Made by a program: the position numbers and the translations under genes
Assembly: GCF_000485595.1 (NCBI RefSeq)
Contig: NW_014577161.1
Location: forward strand, 364,266-393,656
Direction of reading: 5' to 3'
Origin: Priapulus caudatus
Lineage: Eukaryota; Priapulida; Priapulimorpha; Priapulimorphida; Priapulidae
DNA length: 29,391 bases
Shown: in pieces, positions 22,601 to 26,390 of the stretch
Position numbering within the stretch: the first letter of the stretch is position 1
Layout: each line of letters begins with the position of its first letter
The notes under the pieces: model-generated
Databases searched by the model: none
Told to the model about the DNA's origin: nothing
The model's input: only the letters and a program-made list of their open reading frames with translations

Positions 22601-23531
22601 GGGCAGAAGCAGAGAGTCGCCATCGCGCGTGCGCTGGTCAGAAACCCGCGCATCTTGCTACTGGATGAAGCCACCTCAGCTCTCGACACGGCGAGCGAAA
22701 AGGTACGCAAACACTTATCGGGAACGTTCCGGCAACGTTAGCGTGCGGAATTTTCGTCCCCATATTGTAGTTGCTACCTGGCGTGCCCATAGATGGGGAC
22801 TGGGACTTACCCTCATAGCGGGCATGAGTTGAGATGTTTGGAAGTTAGTTGAGAGTTGGGAGATGAGGATGATGTTACTCATGGTGCAATCGCTTCTTCT
22901 GCGTTGTGGTACGTTCCCTTTATTTTTCCATTTGTTATTATCGCTTCCATGGCACCAGCACCCAGAGTTCACCGAACCGTACAGCACTGCTTGGGGCACA
23001 CAGAGCAGGGGGGGGGGGGGTGAACCCTCATAATAATAAGTGAAGTAGAGTATTACAGGAACTTTTATATAGCTTTATATAATAATAATATACATACATA
23101 TATAATACAATGTAATGTCATATCATGTAATATAATAGAATATAAGCAATATAACCAATATATAAACAATATAAATTCATAATCATAATGAAAAAACCTA
23201 AGTGGTTAATAATAACTAATAAATAATGAGTTACATAGTGAAAGGAAACGGTGGGAGGCAGCGTTCCTCGTCATACGTTAATCCCGCGTTTGATCGGAGA
23301 CACAACCAGCGTTGTTCCTTCGTCGTGCAGGTCGTACAGGAGGCGCTGGACAAGGCGCAGCAGGGCCGCACGTCCATCACCATTGCTCACCGGCTGTCGA
23401 CCGTGCGCGACGCCGACAACATCGCCGTGATCCAGCGCGGACGCGTGAGCGAGCACGGCAAGCACGACGCGTTGCTGGCCGCCGGGGGGCTCTACTGCAC
23501 GCTCGTCAGCTCCCAGCTCCACCAGCAGTGA
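4356..23531 (+). CDS. ABCB1: ABCB-type full transporter (P-glycoprotein/MDR1-like), 24 exons
   Basis: This is an ATP-driven multidrug or lipid exporter of the plasma membrane with the layout TMD1-NBD1-TMD2-NBD2. The joined exons keep one reading frame and give 1277 residues from the first visible codon to TGA 23529-23531; human P-gp has 1280. Visible motifs: Walker [10 protein letters not shown] and [10 protein letters not shown]-loops VVGQEPVLF and LVSQEPILF; signature LSGGQKQR twice; Walker B LLLDEAT twice; H-loop IAHRLST twice; the A-loop Tyr in KYPSRPDV and KYPMRPDV. Several introns sit at matching places in the two halves, as expected if a half-transporter was duplicated. Missing: any exon before 4356, and probably a linker exon, because exons 13 and 14 would join with only a few linker residues. 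The family call is firm; orthology to ABCB1 rather than ABCB4, ABCB11 or a lineage-specific paralogue is not resolved. Confidence 0.93.
4528..5300. other. Intron 1
   Basis: 773 bases, GTGAGT to TTTCAG, AT-rich. I see no repeat array, RNA gene or element inside. Confidence 0.7.
5301..5473 (+). CDS. ABCB1: Exon 2: elbow helix, TM1 and start of ECL1
   Basis: It encodes [20 protein letters not shown] and continues with [20 protein letters not shown], the TM1 region of P-gp. The FGDMTD motif is the family's FGEMTD. It ends in phase 2, and its last codons with exon 3 form an N-I-T glycosylation sequon across the splice junction. Acceptor TTTCAG, donor GTAAGC. Confidence 0.92.
5736..5940 (+). CDS. 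ABCB1: Exon 3: extracellular loop 1 and TM2
   Basis: It completes the split codon and encodes the large first extracellular loop, with NCT as a second N-glycosylation sequon and two cysteines ([10 protein letters not shown]) that could pair. [20 protein letters not shown] then forms TM2. The loop is variable in this family, which fits the lack of close resemblance to vertebrate P-gp here. The donor is GTAGTG after AYMQ, at the same place as the exon 15/16 junction in the second half. Confidence 0.9.
5941..6565. other. Intron 3
   Basis: 625 bases. It contains a hairpin at 6105-6151 belonging to the family seen at 698-743 and 1625-1674; otherwise nothing is recognised. Confidence 0.7.
6105..6151. 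repeat. Hairpin, family member D, within intron 3
   Basis: The left arm 6105-6125 (ATCAGGAGTAGATAATAGGGA) pairs over 19 bp with 6133-6151 around a 7-nt loop. Compared with the two upstream family members, four positions vary within the arm across the family, and each change is matched on the other side of the stem. Confidence 0.8.
6566..6699 (+). CDS. ABCB1: Exon 4: TM2 end and first intracellular coupling region
   Basis: It encodes [40 protein letters not shown] and TQLV. The [14 protein letters not shown] segment is the intracellular loop 1 coupling region conserved in ABCB exporters. It ends in phase 2 (GA), donor GTATGT, and completes Asp with the first base of exon 5. Confidence 0.93.
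6700..7205. other. Intron 4, unique part
   Basis: About 500 bases before the splice-site array begins. Nothing is recognised apart from a short TGCAAACCGCTTTGC match (near 7154-7168) shared with positions near 998-1012. Confidence 0.6.
7205..7622 (+). repeat. Array of seven decoy copies of the exon 5 acceptor and exon start
   Basis: GCAGTAACATAGCCAAGTTC starts at 7222, 7278, 7334, 7393, 7448, 7504 and 7563, and for the eighth time at 7619, which is the real exon 5 junction. The unit is 55-59 bases, mostly 56. It consists of about 17 bases of intron end (TTATCGTACGCTTGCAG type) plus the first 39 bases of exon 5. Copies 4-6 carry small indels. Each unit has an AG acceptor in the same context as the real one. 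Reading from a decoy acceptor into the next unit gives GCA GTA ACA TAG, an immediate stop, so decoy use should yield a non-productive mRNA. Confidence 0.93.
7623..7794 (+). CDS. ABCB1: Exon 5: TM3 region
   Basis: It completes Asp and encodes [40 protein letters not shown] and [17 protein letters not shown]. The GIGDKLG and GWKLTLV motifs match P-gp TM3-TM4. The downstream-most of eight identical acceptor contexts is chosen because only it leads into the conserved [11 protein letters not shown] continuation without a stop. Donor GTGAGT. Confidence 0.92.
7795..8321. other. Intron 5
   Basis: 527 bases. AT-rich in its second half; no repeat or element recognised. Confidence 0.65.
8322..8446 (+). 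CDS. ABCB1: Exon 6: TM4 to intracellular loop 2
   Basis: It encodes [20 protein letters not shown] and [20 protein letters not shown], then Asp and a split Arg codon. The A.AGAVAEEV...IRTV.AFGGQ..E segment is highly conserved in ABCB exporters and couples to NBD2. Acceptor ACTCATAG, donor GTAAAT, phase 2. Confidence 0.94.
8698..8887 (+). CDS. ABCB1: Exon 7: intracellular helix and TM5
   Basis: It completes Arg, then encodes [20 protein letters not shown], followed by TM5 ending in [14 protein letters not shown] and an extracellular stretch NGDEEYTPG before TM6. The YALAFWYG motif of P-gp is present as YGLAFWYG. Acceptor TTTTCAG, donor GTAAGC, ending in phase 0. Confidence 0.94.
8888..9232. 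other. Intron 7
   Basis: 345 bases, with a short (GTGC)n microsatellite at about 9082-9104; nothing else is recognised. Confidence 0.65.
9233..9346 (+). CDS. ABCB1: Exon 8: TM6
   Basis: It encodes [20 protein letters not shown] then [18 protein letters not shown], matching P-gp TM6 and its exit (FFSVLIGAF...ARGAA..IF.IID). The donor that keeps the frame is GTACTG, a weak 5' splice site; GTAACA five bases downstream would shift the frame. I prefer 9346 as the end because TIDS joined to VPSID matches the family. Confidence 0.88.
9347..10197. other. Intron 8
   Basis: 851 bases, AT-rich. Near 9765-9830 there is a short series of TCCTGGAA-type words (CCAGGTCTGGAAAGTCCTGG) reminiscent of dispersed repeats in many animal genomes; I could not define element borders. 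Confidence 0.55.
10198..10308 (+). CDS. ABCB1: Exon 9: NBD1 entry with A-loop
   Basis: It encodes [20 protein letters not shown] then [17 protein letters not shown]. The Tyr in FKYPSRP is the A-loop aromatic that stacks on the ATP adenine. It is AT-leaning at third positions (16 of 37 codons end in G or C). Acceptor TCCATAG, donor GTTGGT. Confidence 0.93.
10487..10612 (+). CDS. ABCB1: Exon 10: NBD1 Walker A
   Basis: It encodes [20 protein letters not shown] then [20 protein letters not shown] and GS. The P-loop GPSGCGKST binds ATP phosphates. The donor GTAAGT follows at the same protein position as the exon 21/22 junction in NBD2. Confidence 0.95.
10858..11061 (+). CDS. ABCB1: Exon 11: NBD1 Q-loop and helical domain
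   Basis: It encodes [20 protein letters not shown] then [20 protein letters not shown] and continues to [10 protein letters not shown]. The Q-loop Gln is in VGQEP, where most relatives have VSQEP. The donor GTGCGC is weak and lies at the very start of a minisatellite whose units repeat this AG/GTGCGCGCG context. Third positions are G/C-rich, unlike exons 9-10. Confidence 0.94.
11062..11715 (+). repeat. Minisatellite seeded at the exon 11 donor
   Basis: More than ten degenerate units of about 48-50 bases, built from two related ~24-base halves, with the words AGGTGCGCGCGTTTGGG, GGTTCTGATGTGCGTGTG and GGGGGTTACT. The array starts at the exon 11 splice donor, and many units carry AG/GTGCGCG-like copies of it (for example 11340, 11389, 11438 and 11487). 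Because 24 is a multiple of three, long open frames appear on both strands (11296-11814 +, 11256-11786 -); these are side effects of the repeat, not genes. Confidence 0.9.
11716..12109. other. Intron 11, unique 3' part
   Basis: About 390 bases with a TTAGTAGT repeat patch near 11805-11845 and a G-run at 11855-11864; nothing else is recognised. It ends in TGTTTGTAG. Confidence 0.6.
12110..12280 (+). CDS. ABCB1: Exon 12: NBD1 signature, Walker B and D-loop
   Basis: It encodes [20 protein letters not shown] then [20 protein letters not shown] and [17 protein letters not shown]. The ABC signature LSGGQ, Walker B with catalytic Glu (LLLDE) and D-loop SALD are intact. Positions 12143-12244 are identical to exon 23 (22589-22690) at 100 of 102 bases, silent sites included. 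Donor GTACGT. Confidence 0.96.
12281..12581. other. Intron 12
   Basis: 301 bases, no repeat or element recognised. Confidence 0.65.
12582..12743 (+). CDS. ABCB1: Exon 13: NBD1 H-loop and C-terminal part
   Basis: It encodes [20 protein letters not shown] then [20 protein letters not shown] and [14 protein letters not shown]. The H-loop His in IAHRLST contacts the ATP gamma-phosphate. It ends in phase 0 at the start of the linker; donor GTGAGA. Confidence 0.95.
12975..13274 (+). repeat. G-rich minisatellite up to the gap
   Basis: Four to five irregular units of about 60-75 bases containing GGTAACCTCTAACGCTAGGG, a run of G, and TCCCACTCATGTGCAGC. It runs into the N block, so the gap was probably left by this unresolved array. 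Confidence 0.85.
13275..13940. other. Assembly gap (666 N)
   Basis: No sequence is available. It lies between exon 13 (end of NBD1) and exon 14 (start of TMD2), where relatives encode a charged linker, so one or more linker exons could be hidden here. Confidence 0.98.
13941..14290. other. GC-rich stretch after the gap
   Basis: The first ~200 bases are GC-rich. One + frame from 13942 to a TGA at 14082 is open and rich in Arg, Asp, Glu and Ser (for example [14 protein letters not shown]), which resembles the composition of a P-gp linker. However, a donor at GTGAGA (14081) would leave phase 2 and would not join exon 14 in frame. I therefore do not call it an exon; frames on both strands that cross the gap are meaningless. 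Confidence 0.35.
14395..14547 (+). CDS. ABCB1: Exon 14: linker end and TM7
   Basis: It encodes [18 protein letters not shown] then [20 protein letters not shown] and [13 protein letters not shown], matching the P-gp region that starts PPVSFWRIMKLN. The donor GTTTGT is weak, and it is repeated with the exon end in the intron downstream. The frame stays open past the donor to 14796. Confidence 0.93.
14511..14850 (+). repeat. Degenerate tandem copies of exon 14's end and donor
   Basis: Starting from the exon end (14511-14602), related units of about 92-105 bases follow at 14603-14707, 14708-14807 and 14808-14850. Each keeps the order: ATG..GTT-rich start, TCTTTGTGG/TCTTCGCGG-like middle, GG(T/G)GGTTTGT donor context, then a pyrimidine-rich TTTTTC..TCGATC part and TCTGAATG. 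The first copy is the real exon 14 end with its GTTTGT donor. Copies are clearly diverged, so the duplication is not recent. Confidence 0.8.
14851..15093. other. Intron 14, unique 3' part
   Basis: About 240 bases with no recognised feature, ending in TTTGCTGCAG. Confidence 0.6.
15094..15198 (+). CDS. ABCB1: Exon 15: TM8
   Basis: It encodes [20 protein letters not shown] then [15 protein letters not shown], matching P-gp IGVFTRID...SNLFSLLFLALGI...FFLQ. It is phase 0 at both ends; the junction after FLQ matches the exon 3/4 junction of the first half. Acceptor CTGCAG, donor GTAAGC. Confidence 0.93.
15199..16110. other. Intron 15, main part
   Basis: About 900 bases. The T-run/G-run with GGACCCCCCCTAG at 15837-15880 resembles poly-G/poly-C repeat ends common in invertebrate genomes, but I could not pair it with a second end. 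No coding signal is seen. Confidence 0.55.
16111..16234 (+). repeat. Two decoy copies of the exon 16 acceptor and exon start
   Basis: TTTCAGGGCTACCTGTTCGG begins at 16111, 16170 and 16229, a period of exactly 59. The third copy is the real junction. Copies 1 and 2 differ at two bases. Each unit is the last bases of the intron plus the first ~41 bases of exon 16 joined by CGTGCGTG/CGCGCGTG. Because 59 is not a multiple of three, starting at 16176 reaches an in-frame TGA in the next unit (GTG AGA ACC TGA). Each copy also carries GGTGAGAAC, a good cryptic donor. Confidence 0.94.
16235..16396 (+). CDS. ABCB1: Exon 16: TM9 entry and intracellular loop 3
   Basis: It encodes [20 protein letters not shown] then [20 protein letters not shown] and [14 protein letters not shown]. 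The [21 protein letters not shown] segment is the TMD2 counterpart of exon 4's coupling region. The last acceptor of three is chosen because the earlier two run into a stop. Donor GTGAGT. Confidence 0.95.
16397..17226. other. Intron 16
   Basis: 830 bases with a CTA/CTG trinucleotide tract (16581-16660), and a direct duplication in which 16914-16990 resembles 17037-17113 (TGTTCCCTAAGATG, then TTTTAGTTAGTAGTGTA, then GAAGTAGTTCCAG). It ends in CGTCTTGCAG. Confidence 0.75.
16581..16660 (+). repeat. (CTA/CTG)n trinucleotide tract in intron 16
   Basis: Mixed ACT and GCT triplets with about eight GCT in a row, ending in AAT triplets. It lies in intron sequence of the transporter gene. Confidence 0.9.
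17227..17430 (+). CDS. ABCB1: Exon 17: TM9-TM10
   Basis: It encodes [20 protein letters not shown] then [20 protein letters not shown] and onward to [29 protein letters not shown] matches P-gp TM9-TM10, and MKML.G...DKK..EESG follows. Codon third positions are 61 of 68 G or C, in strong contrast with exon 18. Confidence 0.95.
17431..18223. other. Intron 17
   Basis: 793 bases, AT-rich, with an imperfect 19-bp hairpin at 17855-17898 and no other recognised feature. Confidence 0.65.
17855..17898. repeat. Imperfect 19-bp hairpin in intron 17
   Basis: AAGAAAGGATAGTACTTAT (17855-17873) pairs with 17880-17898 around a 6-nt loop with two mismatches, one of which would be a G-U pair in RNA. Sequence unrelated to the 698/1625/6105 family. 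Confidence 0.6.
18224..18324 (+). CDS. ABCB1: Exon 18: intracellular loop 4
   Basis: It encodes [20 protein letters not shown] then [13 protein letters not shown] plus a split Ser codon. A.EAI.N.RTV.SL..EQ.F matches P-gp. Third positions are 12 of 33 G or C. Acceptor TTTATAG, donor GTAAAC, phase 2. Confidence 0.94.
18325..18650. other. Intron 18
   Basis: 326 bases, AT-rich; no feature recognised. Confidence 0.65.
18651..18791 (+). CDS. ABCB1: Exon 19: TM11
   Basis: It completes Ser and encodes [20 protein letters not shown] then [20 protein letters not shown] and DYTKVF plus AA of a split Lys. NSL..AH..G..FSFSQA...F.YA.CF..G matches P-gp TM11. Acceptor TTTATCAG, donor GTAGGT. Confidence 0.94.
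18792..19369. other. Intron 19
   Basis: 578 bases; contains a perfect 20-bp hairpin at 19006-19051 and nothing else recognised. Confidence 0.65.
19006..19051. repeat. Perfect 20-bp hairpin in intron 19
   Basis: CTTAGAGTAATCATTCTGAC (19006-19025) and its exact reverse complement (19032-19051) are separated by TCATCA. CATG words flank both sides. Sequence unrelated to the other hairpins but with the same stem and loop size. Confidence 0.8.
19370..19526 (+). CDS. ABCB1: Exon 20: TM12 and exit to NBD2
   Basis: It completes Lys and encodes [20 protein letters not shown] then [20 protein letters not shown] and [33 protein letters not shown] is one of the most conserved TMD2 segments of P-gp. Acceptor TGTGTAG, donor GTAAGC. 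Confidence 0.95.
19527..20315. other. Intron 20
   Basis: 789 bases. Near 19747-19768 a stretch containing TTGGATGGGAGAC resembles the internal-promoter C box of 5S rRNA; otherwise no feature is recognised. Confidence 0.6.
19747..19768 (+). other. 5S rRNA C-box-like stretch (possible SINE relic)
   Basis: GGTCACTGATTGGATGGGAG and the following AC resemble the 5S rRNA C-box region (GGTTAGTACTTGGATGGGAG). I could not align the upstream A box or the rest of 5S, so this is at most a fragment of a 5S-derived SINE or pseudogene. Confidence 0.25.
20316..20513 (+). CDS. ABCB1: Exon 21: NBD2 A-loop and Walker A
   Basis: It encodes [20 protein letters not shown] then [20 protein letters not shown] and [20 protein letters not shown]. 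The Tyr of KYPMRP is the A-loop residue and GSSGCGKST the P-loop. It covers in one exon what exons 9-10 cover in NBD1. Donor GTGAGT. Confidence 0.96.
20545..20635 (+). repeat. (TTG/GTC)n trinucleotide tract in intron 21
   Basis: Alternating blocks of TTG and CGT/CGTC triplets just after exon 21; a second (TTG)n run is at about 21437-21455. Confidence 0.9.
20996..21691 (+). repeat. Tandem array with two decoy copies of the exon 22 junction
   Basis: A ~90-105-base unit (ATGGGTCCCATAATGG, GTGTACATAACC, CTCATCTCAGTCACTC, ending in a pyrimidine tract) starts at 20996, 21098, 21201, 21289 and 21601. The unit at 21289 runs through a CTCTAG acceptor into a copy of the exon 22 start (CGGATCGACGG, 21381-21417). 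A further exon-start copy with its own TTTCTAG acceptor is at 21561-21597. The unit at 21601 leads into the real acceptor (AG at 21690-21691). Reading from 21381 or 21561 meets an in-frame TAA before the real exon. Confidence 0.9.
21692..21898 (+). CDS. ABCB1: Exon 22: NBD2 Q-loop and helical domain
   Basis: It encodes [20 protein letters not shown] then [20 protein letters not shown] and [25 protein letters not shown]. The Q-loop Gln is in SQEPILFD. Third positions are almost all G or C. The third of three similar acceptors is the one that gives the full exon. Donor GTACGC. Confidence 0.95.
21899..22555. other. Intron 22
   Basis: 657 bases. A self-complementary run at 22211-22232 contains three overlapping-series CACGTG E-box cores; nothing else is recognised. 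It ends in TTGCACGCAG. Confidence 0.65.
22211..22232. repeat. CACGTG palindrome run
   Basis: CACGTG occurs three times in a row (22214-22219, 22220-22225, 22226-22231). It is a hexanucleotide simple repeat that also matches the E-box core bound by bHLH factors; function is unknown. Confidence 0.6.
22556..22702 (+). CDS. ABCB1: Exon 23: NBD2 signature, Walker B and D-loop
   Basis: It encodes [20 protein letters not shown] then [20 protein letters not shown] and SALDTASEK. All catalytic motifs are present. Bases 22589-22690 match exon 12 at 100 of 102 positions, far closer than the surrounding NBD sequence, pointing to sequence transfer between the two halves. Acceptor CACGCAG, donor GTACGC. 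Confidence 0.96.
22703..23330. other. Intron 23
   Basis: 628 bases. A G-run (23009-23020) is followed by AT-rich, TATAAT-repetitive sequence at about 23070-23190; no other feature is recognised. Confidence 0.65.
23331..23531 (+). CDS. ABCB1: Exon 24: NBD2 H-loop, C-terminus and stop
   Basis: It encodes [20 protein letters not shown] then [20 protein letters not shown] and [20 protein letters not shown], ending SQLHQQ and TGA. The H-loop His lies in IAHRLST. The C-terminus ends shortly after the H..LL...G.Y..LV element, as in P-gp. Acceptor GTCGTGCAG. Confidence 0.96.
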   Translation, partial: VVQEALDKAQQGRTSITIAHRLSTVRDADNIAVIQRGRVSEHGKHDALLAAGGLYCTLVSSQLHQQ

Positions 23532-24110
23532 CCGGGACGCGCGTTTATAGTCGCGTGCTCGTGTCACGGTTAGTGAGTTGGGTGCCAGGGAAACCGAGTG
23601 CTGTGCATGAAGGAAGATTCCTCAGAGTTTCCTAGTCCTCTCTCTCCAGTCATCACCGGAATTTAAAGGTGCTGATGTTACTGGGACAAATCTACGGAAT
23701 TGTCTATGCATTATTCTTATCGTTGCAGAAATTGCTGTCGTCATTGTAGTGGCGCCATCTATTTAAATGATGCTGATATTACTAAGGAAATACTGGAGAG
23801 ATCCTAGTCGTCTTTCTGGTAATTGCAAAATTGCTGTCGTCGTAGTCTAATGTAAAGATGCTCAGGTCATTACAAAAATTCCAGAGAACTTCTTAGACCT
23901 CCTTCCTGACATTGGAGAAATTGCTGTCGTCCTATTGGCCCCATCCGCTTAGTTGCTGAGGTCATTAGGAAAATTTCAGGGAATTTTTTGGTCCTCATTC
24001 TTGTATTGCAGAAATTTTCGTTGCCATGGTGGCGCCATCTATTGTCAAGTTACTGAGATTCCCGGTTCTCTCCGGAAAATCCTGGAGAAGATACTAGTCC
24101 ACTCTCTGGT
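23532..24110 (+). repeat. Probable 3' UTR made of degenerate tandem units
   Basis: After the stop, related units of about 80-110 bases recur. Each has CTAGTCCTC/CTAGTCGTC, TCTGGTAATTGCA-like, AAATTGCTGTCGTC, GGCGCCATCTAT and GCTGA(G/T)(G/A)T(C/T)A(T/C)TA words (starting near 23631, 23814, 23892, 23988 and 24093). The last unit is interrupted by the mobile element at 24111 and resumes at 24978. Confidence 0.7.
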
Positions 24111-24977
24111 CAGGCCCGTAGCCATTTTTTTACTGGGGGGAGGGTTTACTTATTTCACTGGTCCACCGCTTGAGGGCGCGAAGTGCCCGAGCGAGGGAGC
24201 GAAGCGACCGAGCGGTAGGAAAGGTGTCCCACATGAGGGAGCTTTTGCCATTTTTACCCTAAAATGGAGCGATCTGGTGCATACCCGAGGTGAAATTCTT
24301 GCAAATTTTCAAAAGAAAAAAAAGCGAGTATTTTCAAATGAGAAACTCTCGGGGGGGGGGGGGGAGTATTTTCGGAAGTCTTCCCCCTTTGCTCATTCCT
24401 GCACACCTAAAAACATTGAGTGATAGTTTAGCTTATCACTCATCACTTGCTCGTGGTCGTGCTCCTCAGGTGTTACAAATAATAAATATATTATGCATCA
24501 TCATGCGTCTCCGAAATCGGTGATTGCCGTAACTTAAGTTTCCGAATTCGGACACAGCACCTGAGCACGGCGGAACAAAACATTGTCAATTGAATAATTG
24601 ACGTTGTTTTCCCGCAGTTTATTAAAGGAATTGAAGACAAGATACAGAATATCAAACATATCAATCAATTTTCACAGACTTGCCACTGCTTGCTTCCGTG
24701 AAGGCAGAAAAAGACGACTTAAAATTGAAGAATTGTCACACTCACGGTCACCCACTTCTCTCCTTCGCCGGATAGATCTACATCGTGTGGTTGCAGCAGC
24801 ACATGGTTGATGGCCGGTGCGAGCGCGTTGCATGCATCATATCCAGAGCCGTGCAGCGACCTGGGCTCCCCCCCCCTGCCCTGCCCTCCGTAATTTTACT
24901 TTTCAGTCAATTTTTGTTTTTGCTCAGGGGGGGGGGGTCGTGCGAACCCCCCAAACCCCCACCTGGCTACGGGCCTG
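24111..24977. mobile_element. hAT-like non-autonomous DNA transposon
   Basis: The terminal inverted repeats are CAGGCCCGTAGCCA (24111-24124) and TGGCTACGGGCCTG (24964-24977). They are flanked by a perfect direct repeat CTCTGGT (24104-24110 and 24978-24984). The flanks rejoin into the surrounding tandem repeat (compare TTCTGGTAATTGCAAAATTG at about 23834), which supplies an internal empty site. CAGG-starting TIRs and a 7-8-bp duplication fit the hAT superfamily; only 7 bp are seen here. The interior has G-runs and GAGCGAAGCGACCGAGCGG-type words but no transposase frame. Confidence 0.8.
24481..24486 (+). terminator. Candidate poly(A) signal AATAAA
   Basis: This is the first AATAAA on the + strand that I find after the stop codon, about 950 bases downstream, and it lies inside the inserted element. 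Whether transcripts end here is not shown by the sequence. Confidence 0.25.
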
Positions 24978-26240
24978 CTCTGGTCATTGCAAAACTGTAT
25001 ATTTTGTGCACCACATATGCTTGACTCATTGTGTATTGTATTTGGCACTTAATTTATTGGCTTCCATTTACTCATTTAAGCTTCTTTTTTTTTACGTTTA
25101 GCTTTACTTTTGTCAGGGTGAATAATGACAAATTTGGTCTTTATACACTCCTGCTATTGTTGAAATCGTTAATAGGGTTGTGAGCATAGCTAAGGTGATC
25201 CACTGATGTGCTGGTTACTGTCGTAACTGCCGATAGGTAACAGACGTTGTTACCAACCCTCATCGTAGCCACGCTATGTGACAGTTGGCATGTATTGCAC
25301 CAAGCATCCATCTAGCACCATTTCATCAGAACATGTCCAGATTACCGTGATCTCATACATATTGTTACCCACAGAGAGGCTGTATACTACCTAATATGTA
25401 CGTTTGATTGTGACGAATTCAATACCAGCTATAATCAACCGTACGTGTATTGTTTAATATTGTATATTTAAAAAATCAAACTTGGAAAATAGTACACGTG
25501 TAGAAAAAAAAATGCTTGCACATATGCTTATATTCTTATACCGGTTGTTTTGTGTGTATGTAGTATTTAAATATTTTTGTGTAATTGTAGATGTTAACCT
25601 TGTATTAGAATAGATATATAACCTAAAATGTGTCAACTGGATATTTTACTAAATGTAAAAGTCTTCGTAACCATTCTGTGAAACTTTCTTCTAATGGTTG
25701 TGACCCATGTGAATGCTAAAATGTTTGACAATCAATCCCATGTATGGTGTGCCATGTGTCGTGGTACGTATTTAGCATTGGTACACAGTTGTATGCTTGA
25801 CAAAAATATACTTAAATAACCGGTGCTGAGCATTTATGATCCGATTATAGCAATGCAGGGGGCCTATATTTTGATCTCTTACCAATGTTGTTGGGAAGTA
25901 GCGAATATGTTGTCGTCATCTGCTGTTAGTTATTGAAATTATTATACAGTGATGGATGATCGCGTTTGCAATGAATGCACGTCACGTGTGCCATCAGTTA
26001 TCGTTGGTGTAATGCCATCATCCTTGGACGGGTCGTTATACGGGTTAGGCTATTATAGTCACAATATCGTACCAAGCTGTTACACAGGGTCGATTCTGAT
26101 GTGAAATTGGCCATTATTAAAGGTGTTACTACTGCGTATAGGCCTTCAAACTAATTATTACATTATTTATGTCATAACTATTATATTATATTATATTATA
26201 TTACTTGTGTATGTGTTGTATCGTAAAATGCGTTGAATTG
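24978..26240. other. AT-rich region without a recognised gene
   Basis: The first bases continue the 3' UTR tandem unit. Beyond that I see only AT-rich sequence, a (TATTA)n patch at about 26180-26203 and short frames with no family signal. Confidence 0.5.
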
Positions 26241-26390
26241 TCCGGCAGAGATTGCAGAGTGGTCCGGCAGAGATTGCAGCGTTGTCCGGCAGAGATTGCA
26301 GCGTTGTCCGGCAGAGATTGCAGCGTTGTCCGGCAGAGATTGCAGCGTTGTCCGGCAGAGATTGCAGAGTGGTCCGGCAGAGATTGCATA
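26241..26390. repeat. 22-bp minisatellite, seven copies
   Basis: TCCGGCAGAGATTGCAGNGT plus two bases is repeated at 26241, 26263, 26285, 26307, 26329, 26351 and 26373. The four central copies are identical; outer copies differ mainly in an AGTGG/CGTTG word. There are no spacers. Frames across it on both strands are open only because of the repeat. Confidence 0.93.

Noticed and set aside
23312-23635. 107-codon frame over exon 24
   Set aside because: It is an Arg-rich out-of-frame shadow of the NBD2 C-terminal exon.
24598-24810. 70-codon frame inside the hAT-like element as a transposase remnant
   Set aside because: I see no DDE/RNase H or BED-type motifs; it is too short to support.
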